Source of the DNA: Lumbricus terrestris
Lineage: Eukaryota; Annelida; Clitellata; Crassiclitellata; Lumbricidae
Length of the DNA stretch: 64,000 nucleotides
Assembly (NCBI GenBank): GCA_949752735.1
Contig: OX457053.1
Coordinates: forward strand, 4,794,735-4,858,734
Reading direction: 5' to 3'
Within the stretch, counting starts at the first letter, position 1. Each line of letters begins with the position of its first letter. The notes below the pieces were generated by a model, which was given only the letters and a program-made list of their open reading frames with translations, made no database searches and was not told the origin of the DNA. Positions 47,134 through 57,924 of this stretch are shown here, piece after piece. The position numbers were made by a program, and so were the translations under genes.

Positions 47134-47799
47134 CTGCATAGGTCCACACGAGCAACAAACAGATAGATTTTCTGATGGATAAAGAGATATTTGGATGGAT
47201 GAAAAATCACTGACGAACCAATAGATGAATAGAAAGATGAATGAATGGATAGATGGATGGACAGATGGATGAAAGAATGGATGAATGGATATGTGGATGG
47301 ATGGATAGATGAAAGAATGGATGGACAGATGGTCGGAGATATAGATTTAGGCATAGAGTTACATCTGCAAACAAAGATAGGACGAGGTAGAGATACAGAG
47401 ACGAAGTGATACAGAAAGACATAAGACAACAGACAGACAGACAGACAGAGACAGACAGACAGACAGACAGAGAGTTCGTGGGAGGGAGGGTGCGAGTCCA
47501 GCGGTCAATCTCGTTTCGTGGAACTACCAAAAAGACTTTTTTCCGTCTGTTGTTATCGCTTCCATGTTGACCGCTGCAGCTAAATGGAGAGAAACCGCAA
47601 ATACTCTGAGCTCTATTTAGATGAATATTATTATTCATCATCATGCTATGGATGCGTATTTGCTTGTGTGTGTGTGTGTGTGTGTGTTTCTGCGTGTGTG
47701 TATGCACGAATGCGCATGTGTGTATGCATATATATATGTATGCATGACATCATTGCATGTGTGTGCGTCCATGCCAATATATACGTATGTGCATGTATG
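46918..47799. other. intergenic, no gene recognised; several microsatellites
   Basis: (CAGG)n/(AGGC)n at 47092-47132, a GGATGGAT/GAATGGAT-type tract at 47170-47335, CAGA at 47425-47475 and GT-rich at 47660-47720. Confidence 0.65.
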
Positions 47800-47995
47800 T
47801 ATGTTTGTATGTGCGTTTGTATGTATGTATGTATGTATGTATGTATGTATGTATGTATGTATGTATGTATGTATGTATGTATGTATGTATGTATGTATGT
47901 ATGTATGCATGCATGCATGCATGCATGCATGCATGCATGCATGCATGCATGCATGCATGTATGTATGTATGTATGTATGTATGTATGTATGTATG

Positions 47996-48026
<31 letters not shown>

Positions 48027-48140
48027 TATGTATGTATGTATGTATGTATGTACGTATGTATGTATGTATGTACGTATGTATGTATGTATGTATGTATGTA
48101 TGTATGTATGTATGTATGTATGTATGTATGTATGTATGTG
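47800..48140. repeat. (ATGT)n microsatellite with a (GCAT)n core
   Basis: ATGT flanks a roughly 60-bp block of ATGC/GCAT at about 47905-47958, so a variant unit has been amplified in the middle. Frames are artefacts. Confidence 0.96.
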
Positions 48141-50860
48141 CGTGAATACTTATCTGTGCTTGTATACATTATGCGTATATTACACATTGACACTGCTGTG
48201 GTTTAAACAAGAGTGACAAAAATAAAATCACAGACAGACAGACAATCAGAGAGACAAACAGACAAATAAAGAGAAGCAAGCCCTAACATTTTGAAACAGT
48301 CACTGTTGATTGGCCAGATCATTAATTATTTGATCTTCTAAATGATTTAATGATTTAATACATTCAATTAAAGCCGTTGTCATACGATCTATCACATGCA
48401 AACACCCCCTCAAAGCTTTCTCATTGGCTTCAGATGACGTAACGGCACGTGTGCGTGTGTGTACGTGGGTGTAATGTGTATGTATGCGTGTATGAGCGTG
48501 TGTTTGTGTGCGCGTGGGGGGCAAACAAGCGCGTGTCAGTCCTTATCACATGATCGAGAGAAATAACAATTGTATTACACATCGTTAGCGAGAAAACTAC
48601 TTTAGTCGCCTCACGATTACATTGTTAATGGGATAGGTCGGGTTTTATAATAGTAACGTTGAGATTTCTTTGTGTTCATTTGCTCAGTCAAACCTCTCTG
48701 AGGGTTCGATAGAGTTGGATGTAGGTTAGTAAACATGATAATGTATTATAGCACATTGCGATTAATTTTCCGCAATCTGATTAATAATCTGTTGATTTAA
48801 GGTAATGTAATTAATAATTACCTGCTGATTGAAGGTAGCATGATTTATTAGCTGTGATTTCACGGTAATATAATTAATAATTACCTCTAAATTGAAGGTA
48901 ATAATTATGATCAATAATGATATGTCAATAATTGAAGGTAATATTGACAATAGTTATATGTCAATTGAAGGTTATGTGATTAGTAATCTTCATTTTAAGG
49001 TGATATGATTAATAAGATAATTAGCTGTCAATTGAAGGCAATAATCATAATTTCCTATATATCTGTCATCTGAAGGTGGCCTAATCAAGTATGTTTCATC
49101 TAAATCTAGTCTAATAAGTCATCTTTAGGTCGTATACGCTTAATCATCTGTCATCTAGAGGTAGTTGGCCTACTTTAATGGTAGTCATCCGTTCTTTTAA
49201 AGGTAAATCATCCGTCATCTGAAGGATGTCATCCATCATCATCCGGGCAGTGTCAAGGTTGTCTCCGAAGAGGCTGTTCTCTCTTGAAGGTATATAATGT
49301 TTACCTTCGCTTGACGGTAAATGTTTGCGAAATTGTCGAGAGATAAAGGTAATCGGGAGATCAATGTCGCTGTAAAAAACAACTTAAGATTGCTTGGATC
49401 CGATAGTTTAGTTTACTTTTTATCCAAGTGTCGTTTTATGAATGCTTGTTTTTGTGTTCCTTTGCTTGTCTGTTCCTGTCTACCTGCCTGTCTGTGTGTG
49501 TCAGTACCTCTCACTGTGTTTGTGCGTACTATGCCTGACTTTGTGTTGTTTCGCTTTTCTACGTCGCATCTGTTTGGCTGCATGTCTCCCAATCTCTATC
49601 TGTGTCTCTCTCTCTCTTTGTCTGTCTGTCTCTCTGTCTCTCTTGAAGCTCTGTCACCGTCTTATTTACAAGTCGCATCCTCAATCCTCCTCTTCATTCT
49701 CAATCATATTATTCCTCTTTGCACGTCAGCTCTTCCCTTATAACCATTTCTTCTCCTCTTCTAATTCATCTTCAACGCCATCCTCAGCTTCCTCTTCCAC
49801 ATCCAATCCTCGCCGAATTCATATTACTTTACCTCATTCTTCTAGTTGTCCTCCTCTTCTTCTACCTTCTCCTCCTCATTGTCCTCTACCTTCCAGTTCT
49901 CATTATTCTCGTCCTCTGTTAATTTCTCCTCTAATTCCATGCCTCCACATCCTCCTTTCCCATCATGTTTTCTCCATCCCTCTTCCTTCTCCCTTCTCTT
50001 CCCCCTCTTCCTCCTCTTCCTCCTACCCCATTTCCTCCTTCTCCTCTTCCTCCACCTCCTCCTTCTCCTCCTCTTACCCTTCCTCCCCTACTTCTCCTCT
50101 TTCTCTTCCACTCCGCCTCTTCCTCCTTGTGTCCCCCTCCACTGGTCGTCTGCATTTGCCACGATGTGTGTGTGTGTACAGTACTAGTTTCGTTACTGGA
50201 CCCCCTCCGGCCCTAACGACCAGCTAACCCTGCCGTACGTGTAACGTTATGCGGCGTGAACGTTGCCACGAGAAAATAGCTAACGGCTGCCGAAAGTACG
50301 TTATTCACGCCGGGTTAGGACCTTAAACGCGAGCGAGTAGCTCAGAGGTCGACCAGAGTGAGTCTTCTAACTCCCCGGGAGACCGTAATTATGAAGACAT
50401 TAGCCGGGTGTCAAAGATAAACTAATTAATGCCATCTGCTCTATACATGTACATGTACATGTGTACGCTTGAATGCATGTCAATAGCCACGTTGCCGCTG
50501 TGCAGTCTGGATCAGTTCAACTACGGCTGAAGCACGTAGGCCTACAATGTACATGTACATGTACATGTTGGGAGTGCTTCTGAGTAGACGGTGACTTGAA
50601 GGGGCGCTATAAAAATTGATTAAATTATAATTATATCATATATTATTATATTATATATTATATTATTATATTATATTATATATAATACATACACACATAC
50701 TTACATACATACATACCTACATACATACATACATGTACATGCATACATGTACATACATACATGTACATACATACCAACAGCAAAAGTGACTATAGCAGAC
50801 AGAGCTGGCCCAATTCGCAGAACCTGTCTATACACATATATTTTTATGTATATATGTATA
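48141..50860. other. intergenic, no gene recognised
   Basis: From 48780 to 49080 words such as TTAATAATTACCT and ATTGAAGGTAAT recur as a decayed minisatellite. A CT-rich tract covers 49595-50150. A retroelement 3' end sits at about 50565-50625 (GTGCTTCTGAGTAG...GAAGGGGCGCTATAAAAATTG), and TA-rich DNA follows. Confidence 0.6.
49595..50150 (+). repeat. pyrimidine-rich strand-asymmetric tract
   Basis: About 550 bp of mainly C and T on the plus strand (CTCCTCTTCCTCC and similar). The overlapping Ser/Pro/Leu-rich frames, up to 261 codons, follow from composition and show no domain. Confidence 0.85.
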
Positions 50861-50865
50861 CATGT

Positions 50866-51539
50866 ACATACATACATACATACATACATACATACATACA
50901 TACATACATACATACATACATACATACATACATACATACATACATACATACATACATACATACATACATACATACATACATACATACATACATACATACA
51001 TACATACATACATACATACATACATACATACATACATACATACATACATACATACATACATACATACATACATACATACATACATACATACATACATACA
51101 TACATACATACATACATACATACATACATACATACATACATACATACATACATACATACATACATACATACATACATACATACATACATACATACATACA
51201 TACATACATACATACATACATACATACATACATACATACATACATACATACATACATACATACATACATACATACATACATACATACATACATACATACA
51301 TACATACATACATACATACATACATACATACATACATACATACATACATACATACATACATACATACATACATACATACATACATACATACATACATACA
51401 TACATACATACATACATACATACATACATACATACATACATACATACATACATACATACATACATACATACATACATACATACATACATACATACATACA
51501 TACATACATACATACATACATACATACATACATACATAC
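50866..51539. repeat. near-perfect (ACAT)n microsatellite, ~670 bp
   Basis: Essentially uninterrupted ACAT for about 168 units. Flanked by related blocks starting ACCAACAG at 50773 and 51571 and ACCAACGAC at 51791. Tyr-Ile-His-Thr and Met-Tyr-Val-Cys frames are artefacts. Confidence 0.98.
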
Positions 51540-51879
51540 TAACTTACGTGGATGCATAATTATATGCATACCAACAGCTACAATGTATGGTGACTATGGC
51601 AGACTTCCAGGTGGTCCGTTTAGCAGGACTTTTCTATACATACTGTACATACATGCATATATACAGTGTATACATGCATACATACATACATGTATATACA
51701 TGCATAAATACATGCATGCACACATACATTTATACATGCATGCATAAATTCACATATACGTGCCTGCATACATGTACTTACATGTACATACCAACGACTA
51801 TACGTGTAGTTACTTAGGCAGACGATAAACCTATAATGTATAGATGTAATTGGTCGATTTCTCCAGAGTGTACCTCGAC

Positions 51880-52065
51880 TACACAGGGTATAACTTTTGA
51901 AGGGTAGGGGCCACCATCATAATCTATACGTCAAAATGTGCGGAAATGAACCCCCTGCAGCTACCTAAAAGGGCATAATAGTATATTCCATTCGCAACAA
52001 GTTTGTATTTTGCAAAAACCTAGGGGGTGTCAACCACCACCACCCTAGTAGCCCGAGGTTTATGT
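51880..52065 (+). repeat. conserved interspersed module, copy 2 of 3
   Basis: GGGTATAACTTTTGAAGGGTA, ATCATAAT, TCAAAATGTG, AATGAACCCCCT, GCAAAAACCTAGGGGG, then CCCTAGTAGCCCGAGG at the end. The last word is the inverse of CCTCGGGCTACC at 63066. Confidence 0.85.
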
Positions 52066-52307
52066 CTTTCCGTGATACCCAAGAGGAACTGGACTCCACC
52101 TACTCACCATCCTTATGTAAATTAGCCCGAGACATTCCATTGGTCAATCGCTCGAACTCTTGTCGTGTCAATCACCCTAAATCGGTAGGCTATGGTGAAC
52201 ACCACTGCACATGATTTTGTTCCATTTTTCTGTGACCTAGACATTTATGAAATCTAGACAAGCTATAATGCCCACACTACACTTTTTCTCTTAATCTTAG
52301 AACAATA
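52066..52307. other. sequence upstream of the transposase
   Basis: Unique sequence that may be the 5' part of the Tc1-type element. I could not identify matching terminal inverted repeats. Confidence 0.4.
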
Positions 52308-53802
52308 ATGGCTGGATTAGCTCGTTTTTCGGTGGATGAGAGAATGCGCATGAAAAAACTAACAGGATACAGTTGCAGTGCTATTGCGGAAATTATTAAT
52401 CGTGATCGCCCTGAGGGTAGATTGTGTACATCTAGCGGAGTACGGAAATGCCTTAAACGCATCAAGAGACCCGCGAAACAACCACGCGTGTACAAGTGTC
52501 TACTAGGACCATCAGCTTTAGCCTTGATAGATGGTGAGGTCGACCAGGACCGCGAGATCAGTGCCCGTGAATTGCAGCAGCTGTTGGAGAAAAGATTGAA
52601 TGTCCGGGTTTCTGAAAGCGTGGTCAATAAAGAGAGACGAAAACTTGGATGGGTTCGGAGTGGAACAAAATATTGTCAAATGGTGCGCGGCGCCAACAAA
52701 GAGAAGAGGCTTTCTTTTTGTGTGGAGCTACTGCTTAAAAAAGAGGAGTTCAACGATGTAGTCTTCACAGATGAGAGTACGGTGAGATGTGAACGGTTTC
52801 TCCCCAAGCAATATCGACGGATCGGCGAGCGGGCTATTTACAGGCCTAAGCCCAAACACCCGCTGTCAGTGCACGTGTGGGCCGGAATTTCAAAGAACGG
52901 AACGACGGACATTGCCATATTCACTGGAATTATGAACAGTACCGGTTATCAGAGAATTCTGGAAGACTATCTCAAACCATTTGTTGCGAATGTCTTCCCA
53001 GAGGGCCATAGACTTTGGCAAGATAATGACCCCAAACACACTTCTAAATCGACACAAGAGTGGATGGCTACTAATAATATCAACCACTCCCCCTCACCTC
53101 CGGAGAGGTAATTGTAATTGTAATTGTAAGTTTCAATTTATAAAGCGCCTCTTAAAGCAAACTCAACAGAGGCGCTCCCGACTCATCCTTTATGAGGGAT
53201 TCTTTGCTTTGGCTTCCTATAGCCCAGCGCATCCAATTCAAGATCCTCTCCATTATGCGAAACTGTGTAGCTGGTTCCGCTCCTCAATATCTCATTGATC
53301 TCTGTATCCCGGTTTCCTTGTTCCCGGGTCGCAGTGCTCTGCGCTCGGTCTCGCATGACCTTCTCCTTGTCCCACGTATGCGATCGGCCACAGCCCAGGC
53401 TCGCAGTTTTGCTTATGCTGGACCTTCAGCCTGCAACCTTCTCCCTTATGGGCTGAGGTTAGAGCTGCTGCTCTCTCTCCCCTTCTGGGTTTCGCCGGCG
53501 TCTGAAGACTATGTTATTTGTAAGAGGTTCTACCTCATAGAGTCGGGAGCGCCTCTGTTGAGTTTGCTTACAATTACAATTACAATTACAGCCCGGACCT
53601 TAACCCGATTGAACGAGTGTGGGCTGAGATGAAGCACTTTCTCCGCAGACGAGTTAAGCCGACGAAGAAAGAGGAGCTCATACAAGGCATTCGCCATTTC
53701 TGGGCGACCCTGACACCAGAGAAATGCGCTCGCTACATCAACCGAATCCTAAAAGACGCAGAACTAATCGTTGCCAATGGCGGTGGCCCCGCTGGTCACT
53801 AG
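52308..53802 (+). pseudogene. Tc1-family DD34E transposase, split by an insertion
   Basis: The first part (52308-53107) encodes an N-terminal helix-turn-helix region (about residues 8-55, with two HTH-like segments expected). It then has the catalytic Asp155 in VVFTDEST and Asp239 in WQDNDPKHTS. The second part (53591-53802) resumes with PDLNPIERVWAEMK, which supplies the third acidic residue, and ends at TAG. If the insertion were absent, the second Asp and the Glu would be 34 residues apart, the Tc1 DD34E spacing. Both halves are otherwise open, so the gene was probably intact until the insertion. Terminal inverted repeats were not found. Confidence 0.92.
53108..53589 (+). mobile_element. 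CR1/L2-like LINE 3' fragment with inverted ends, inside the transposase
   Basis: The outer ends are (GTAATT)n and its reverse complement (AATTAC)n. Just inside, GCAAACTCAACAGAGGCGCTC on the left mirrors GAGCGCCTCTGTTGAGTTTGC on the right. Between them a plus-strand frame reads LPIAQRIQFKILSIM, APQYLIDLCIP and SFAYAGPSACNLLP, the conserved end of CR1/L2-type ORF2. The left end has an extra stretch of roughly 25-28 bp (TTTCAATTTATAAAGCGCCTC...) absent on the right. Confidence 0.9.
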
Positions 53803-54151
53803 CACAGATATTCAATTGGCGCATTCCCCTTCCTTGCTCCTCCTCTGTGGCTCTTGGATATTTGCATATAACATTGCTTGCGATGCTCGGGATGGGATGG
53901 ATGGGGTGAGATCGGAAGAGGGGACAAGGGTGGACTCGGTGGAGGCTGGGGCTAATATAAACTGAGCAATCAACGGCGATGTCATCGTTCATGAATCAGT
54001 TTAAACTAGTGCAGGCTACTACATGTATATTGTATTAACTACAGACATAAACTGTTCACTATGAGTAGGCACTTCGAATGTTATATACATGTAAATTATA
54101 CGCAGTATGGCCTATATCAGTGATATAACACCATAACGTTATTTAAAAACA
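53803..54151. other. spacer between transposase and BEN gene; possible promoter region
   Basis: Contains GATGGGATGGATGG words. No TATA box can be assigned confidently. The start codon at 54152 has a good context (AACAATGATGG). Confidence 0.5.
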
Positions 54152-54338
54152 ATGATGGAGGACATTCAAGAAACGTCAGAGTCGGAGTATGCCGTTGTGC
54201 AATTCTTTTCTGATAAGAAGTTTTCCACCTGCTCGCGAGAGAACAAGACGCCAGACAGCGCAGCCTTCATCACAGGAAATGAAGTGTGCATCCAATGGAC
54301 GAAAACTACCTACGCCGGAATCGTCGTGTTCACTAATG
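54152..54338 (+). CDS. BEN-domain gene, 5' exon
   Basis: Opens with ATGATGGAGGAC and encodes YAVVQFFSDKKFSTC...NEVCIQWTKTTYAGIVVFTN, ending at the donor AATG|GTAAGT (phase 1). The sequence resembles the short N-terminal barrel-like segment of invertebrate BEN-domain proteins. If spliced to the acceptor at 54669 it continues GDKRYTFRGSWTRY, which looks like natural continuation, but meets TAA at 54771. An alternative frame starting at 54189 is in phase with the long downstream frame but looks less protein-like. Confidence 0.6.
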
Positions 54339-54669
54339 GTAAGTGAGCCTACAAATGTATGCATTAATATTGATTTGGCGTGATCATGAGTTTACCCCCA
54401 AAAATTGTTTCGGTATAATACATGAAATATTGAACCACAACGAAGCAAATTGTTATGTACCCTCTTCTCTATTGCTTCGATAGGATTAAAAATTAAATGA
54501 CCGTCGAATGAATTTTTAGCAATATAATGGGTGAGTGATTTATTGAGTGCTTTCCCTACAAGCGCCCACACACTTTAAGCACTGCTCGTAACTACATGTA
54601 AGTACGAAATTTTATTTTAAGTAGTGAATATTACATTTTTATAAACGTCAATCTTTTATGTGTCTGCAG

Positions 54670-56898
54670 GCGACAAGCGGTATACATTTCGAGGATCGTG
54701 GACACGGTACACGATCAATGACACAACAGAGTTCAACTCCTGCATTCACACCGCACTGCCCTACGAACGCTAAAGTTCTCGAGGTGATGTCAAAGTTTAG
54801 CGAATGCAAAACACCCGATGAACAGAGGCTGTTCATACAGTCATTGATCGCGCCCCCTGTAAGCGCTGCTGCTTCCGAACTACAGAAAGAAGTGGAAAAA
54901 TTAGAACGAAGTAACGATGAAGATGGGCATGATGCAGAGGACGGAGGATCATTGGACACTGTGGATCAGACTGAGCGAGTGAGGATAGGATCATTGGACA
55001 CTGTGGATCAGACTGGGCGAGTGGGAGAGGGGGTAGGATCATTGGACACTGTGGATCAGACTGGGCGAGTGGGAGAGGGGGTAGGATCATTGGACACTGT
55101 GGATCAGACTGGGCGAGTGGGAGAGGAGGGAGGATCATTGGACACTGTGGATCAGACTGGGCGAGTGGGAGAGGGGGTAGGATCATTGGACACTGTGGAT
55201 CAGACTGGGCGAGTGGGAGAGGGGGTAGGATCATTGGACACTGTGGATCAGACTGGGCGAGTGGGAGAGGGGGTAGGATCATTGGACACTGTGGATCAGA
55301 CTGGGCGAGTGGGAGAGGAGGGAGGATCATTGGACACTGTGGATCAGACTGGGCGAGTGGGAGAGGGGGTAGGATCATTGGACACTGTGGATCAGACTGG
55401 GCGAGTGGGAGAGGGGGTAGGATCATTGGACACTGTGGATCAGACTGGGCGAGTGGGAGAGGAGGGAGGATCATTGGACACTGTGGATCAGACTGGGCGA
55501 GTGGGAGAGGGGGTAGGATCATTGGACACTGTGGATCAGACTGGGCGAGTGGGAGAGGGGGTAGGATCATTGGACACTGTGGATCAGATTGGGCGAGTGG
55601 GAGAGGGGGTAGGATCATTGGACACTGTGGATCAGACTGGGCGAGTGGGAGAGGAGGGAGGATTATTGGACACTGTGGATCAGACTGGGCGAGTGGGAGT
55701 GGGGGAAGGATCATTGGACACTGTGAATCAGACTGGGCGAGTGGGAGTGGGGGGAGGATCATTGGACACTGTGGATCAGACTGGGCGAGTGGGGGGAGGA
55801 TCATTGGACACTGTGGATCCAAATGGGCGAGTGGGAGAAGAGGGAGGATCATTGGACACTGTGGATCAGACTGGGCGAGGTGGAGTTGGAGAGGGATCAG
55901 TGAGAGCTGCTGGAGGATCAGTGAGAGCTGCTGAATGGGGTGTGCGAAGTGAGGCACGCGCAGTCGCTGAGCCTGGCCATTTTATGCAACTGCTGGCAGA
56001 TGACAGCGATATCCGTCGAAATGAGACGTCGGATATTTTTGATTTTCATGACGACGCCTTTCCAATTTTAACATCTACACCGTCACAAACAAGAGCCAAC
56101 AGTTACCGCTCTTTCAATCAACCAACCAGCGCCACAAACCAGTCAATCGCACATCAACAATATACTGTTCACAATTCTGATAATTATCCACCGTCGGCAG
56201 TTACTGGAGTTATTAACGTGACAGCAGGCTCACTATGTCATGGCTGCACAGCTCTGCAGATGGAAGTGCAGCAGATCAACAAGACAGTTGAGGAACAGAG
56301 CAAGAAAATTTCCCAGCTAAGTGAAATGTTCATTCACGTAAATAAGCGACTGGGCGAGATTGGTGGACAGAACACGTCCAACAGACATGTAAACCGTGCG
56401 CGGGACGAGGTTTTCACGGATGTCCGACTGATGCGTGTGAAGGCTGCTGCATTTGTCACAGGGCGTGCATTATCAGCACACATGTGCAAGCAGTTAGTGC
56501 TTAACCTATTCGAAAATGAACCCCCATATCGCTTTGATACGGATGATATTAAAAGCATAAATGAGCGTCGGGAATTGCGAGATGCGCCCTCACTGGCCAA
56601 ATGGGCAGTCTTTGAACTCTTTAGCCTACAAGATCTAGTTGGGCGCAATTGCTTGGGGGGAGGATATACCGGGGGTGGGGCGGGTTCGAGTCGATCGACC
56701 TCTGAACTGAAGAAACCATTCGACGAAACCAAAATGAGTATAATCAAGACGGCAGTGTTTGTGTTGTATCCTCAGCTACACGACGGTCCACGCAGAGCAA
56801 TGTGGATGAAGTGTGTTGAGAAAATTAACACAGATGTACGCTACCTGTTTAAAGTCAGCCTTAAAAAGCATGAATGGCTTCAACTGGGACCGTATTAA
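54670..56898 (+). CDS. BEN-domain protein with 20 acidic 16-residue repeats
   Basis: The long frame runs from 54658 (746 codons). The acceptor TGTCTGCAG at 54661-54669 suggests that the exon starts at 54670. Order, numbered from 54658: a helical segment VMSKFSECKTPDEQRLFIQSLI near residues 42-63; a repeat array of GSLDTVDQTGRVGEGV units at 97-412; an Asn/Ser/Gln-rich linker; a probable coiled coil QMEVQQINKTVEEQSKKISQ at about 532-565; and a C-terminal BEN domain at about 588-735 (FELFSLQDLVGRNCLGGG..., KKPFDETKMSIIKTAVF). BEN domains bind DNA or chromatin, so a nuclear regulatory role is inferred. The BEN assignment is by pattern and is fairly likely. The gene may be host or transposon-related. 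The frame joining it to the 5' exon is unresolved. Confidence 0.78.
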   Translation, partial: ATSGIHFEDRGHGTRSMTQQSSTPAFTPHCPTNAKVLEVMSKFSECKTPDEQRLFIQSLIAPPVSAAASELQKEVEKLERSNDEDGHDAEDGGSLDTVDQTERVRIGSLDTVDQTGRVGEGVGSLDTVDQTGRVGEGVGSLDTVDQTGRVGEEGGSLDTVDQTGRVGEGVGSLDTVDQTGRVGEGVGSLDTVDQTGRVGEGVGSLDTVDQTGRVGEEGGSLDTVDQTGRVGEGVGSLDTVDQTGRVGEGVGSLDTVDQTGRVGEEGGSLDTVDQTGRVGEGVGSLDTVDQTGRVGEGVGSLDTVDQIGRVGEGVGSLDTVDQTGRVGEEGGLLDTVDQTGRVGVGEGSLDTVNQTGRVGVGGGSLDTVDQTGRVGGGSLDTVDPNGRVGEEGGSLDTVDQTGRGGVGEGSVRAAGGSVRAAEWGVRSEARAVAEPGHFMQLLADDSDIRRNETSDIFDFHDDAFPILTSTPSQTRANSYRSFNQPTSATNQSIAHQQYTVHNSDNYPPSAVTGVINVTAGSLCHGCTALQMEVQQINKTVEEQSKKISQLSEMFIHVNKRLGEIGGQNTSNRHVNRARDEVFTDVRLMRVKAAAFVTGRALSAHMCKQLVLNLFENEPPYRFDTDDIKSINERRELRDAPSLAKWAVFELFSLQDLVGRNCLGGGYTGGGAGSSRSTSELKKPFDETKMSIIKTAVFVLYPQLHDGPRRAMWMKCVEKINTDVRYLFKVSLKKHEWLQLGPY
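54946..55893 (+). repeat. 48-bp coding minisatellite, 20 units
   Basis: Unit GGATCATTGGACACTGTGGA... encodes GSLDTVDQTGRVGEGV. Units 1 and 18 are each two codons short; all length changes keep the frame. Units end in GEGV or GEEG in the order V V E, V V V E, V V E, V V V E (units 2-15), a doubled seven-unit block. Confidence 0.97.
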
Positions 56899-57924
56899 CA
56901 CTGTTAACTTTCACAGCACATTGCGTCTACAAGAGACTCCATTTTACTATTTCTCACTTAATTAGTGTAGTATTTTACTTTTAGAAAGGTTTGAACCAGA
57001 AATGACTTAAACGTTTTCATTTTCAGTAGTTAATCGCTGTGTGATGGCGTTCGTGATAAATAAGCAATTTATTGCTTTTTGTGTTCTCTGCAGTTTTTGT
57101 TTGGTTTCATCTCCGTAGTAAACAACTTAATAATTACATTGTCTTAATATCACTTATTACTATTTATTAATCTTTTGCAAACATGCATGACGTCATCCAA
57201 ATGCGCTGGATTATTTATGGTGGGCCTAGCTAGATAGTTCATTTATTTAAGTAAGTAAGTAAGTAAGTAAGTATAGCTTTACTACACCGCCTGCAAACGC
57301 ACTGCGGGATACGAGGAAGTTAATGGATGAATTCTTCAGTACTGTTTGGAATATCCATTTAGTCCACTATATATAGTCAAAGCATGAGAAATTAAGAAGA
57401 ACCTAAATGTAGCCTACTTCGTAAATGTAGGCTACATGTAATCAAGAATTTCTATAGCGGCCGTACATGGCCTCGACCCTGTTCATTTTTCAGTGAATTT
57501 GTAGGAAAGACTTAATCCATTTTTATCCATTTTATCTGGTTAAAACCCTGGTTTAACCCACTATAGGCATAGGCGCTAGCGCCGACAAAACATCTAGTTG
57601 TGTATATATTCATAGTAAAAAGCTATAATACTAACAGGCTATAGCACAATGGACAGTGTAATAATCTTCTTCCGCGTATGTTAATGCCTCATACATGTAC
57701 AGTACATGTAGTTTTGTACTCAGATTTAAAGACGACTTTGAGCTTGGATGGGTAGTCACCTCCCTCGAACCCTCTTCTGATTCCATGTCGTGTCAGTCAA
57801 TGTTTGTCACACTTCGTCAATTTGTTAATTTTCTCCCTGAGATTTTAAGGCTAAAACCGCCACAGTTCTGATTGACCAACATTCGCCACAACAGTCTGTC
57901 AATTAGGCCTGCAGACACAGTGGT
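56899..57924. other. 3' flank of the BEN gene, no gene recognised
   Basis: AT-rich, with (AAGT)n at 57248-57272 and a perfect TGACGTCA at 57188-57195. No clear polyadenylation signal can be assigned. Confidence 0.55.

Noticed and set aside
48300..48440. Minus-strand segment with a heptad-like C-terminus (IECIKSLNHLEDQIINDLANQQ)
   Set aside because: Could be a short exon, but no recognised family, neighbouring exon or strong acceptor supports it.
49442..50227. 261-codon Ser/Pro-rich frame
   Set aside because: Lies on a CT-rich skewed tract; no domain, no periodicity, and all frames are similarly open.
50701..51747. Long Tyr-Ile-His-Thr and Met-Tyr-Val-Cys frames
   Set aside because: Translations of a pure ACAT microsatellite. 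Similar frames at 32424-33049, 43837-44478 and 47584-48216 are rejected for the same reason.
54833..55957. 374-codon antisense frame (PLAQSDPQCPMILPP repeats)
   Set aside because: Shadow of the 48-bp in-frame minisatellite; the plus strand carries the BEN domain and coiled coil.
57188..57195. Perfect CRE-type TGACGTCA
   Set aside because: A single 8-mer downstream of the BEN gene, expected by chance at about this frequency in 64 kb, with no promoter context.
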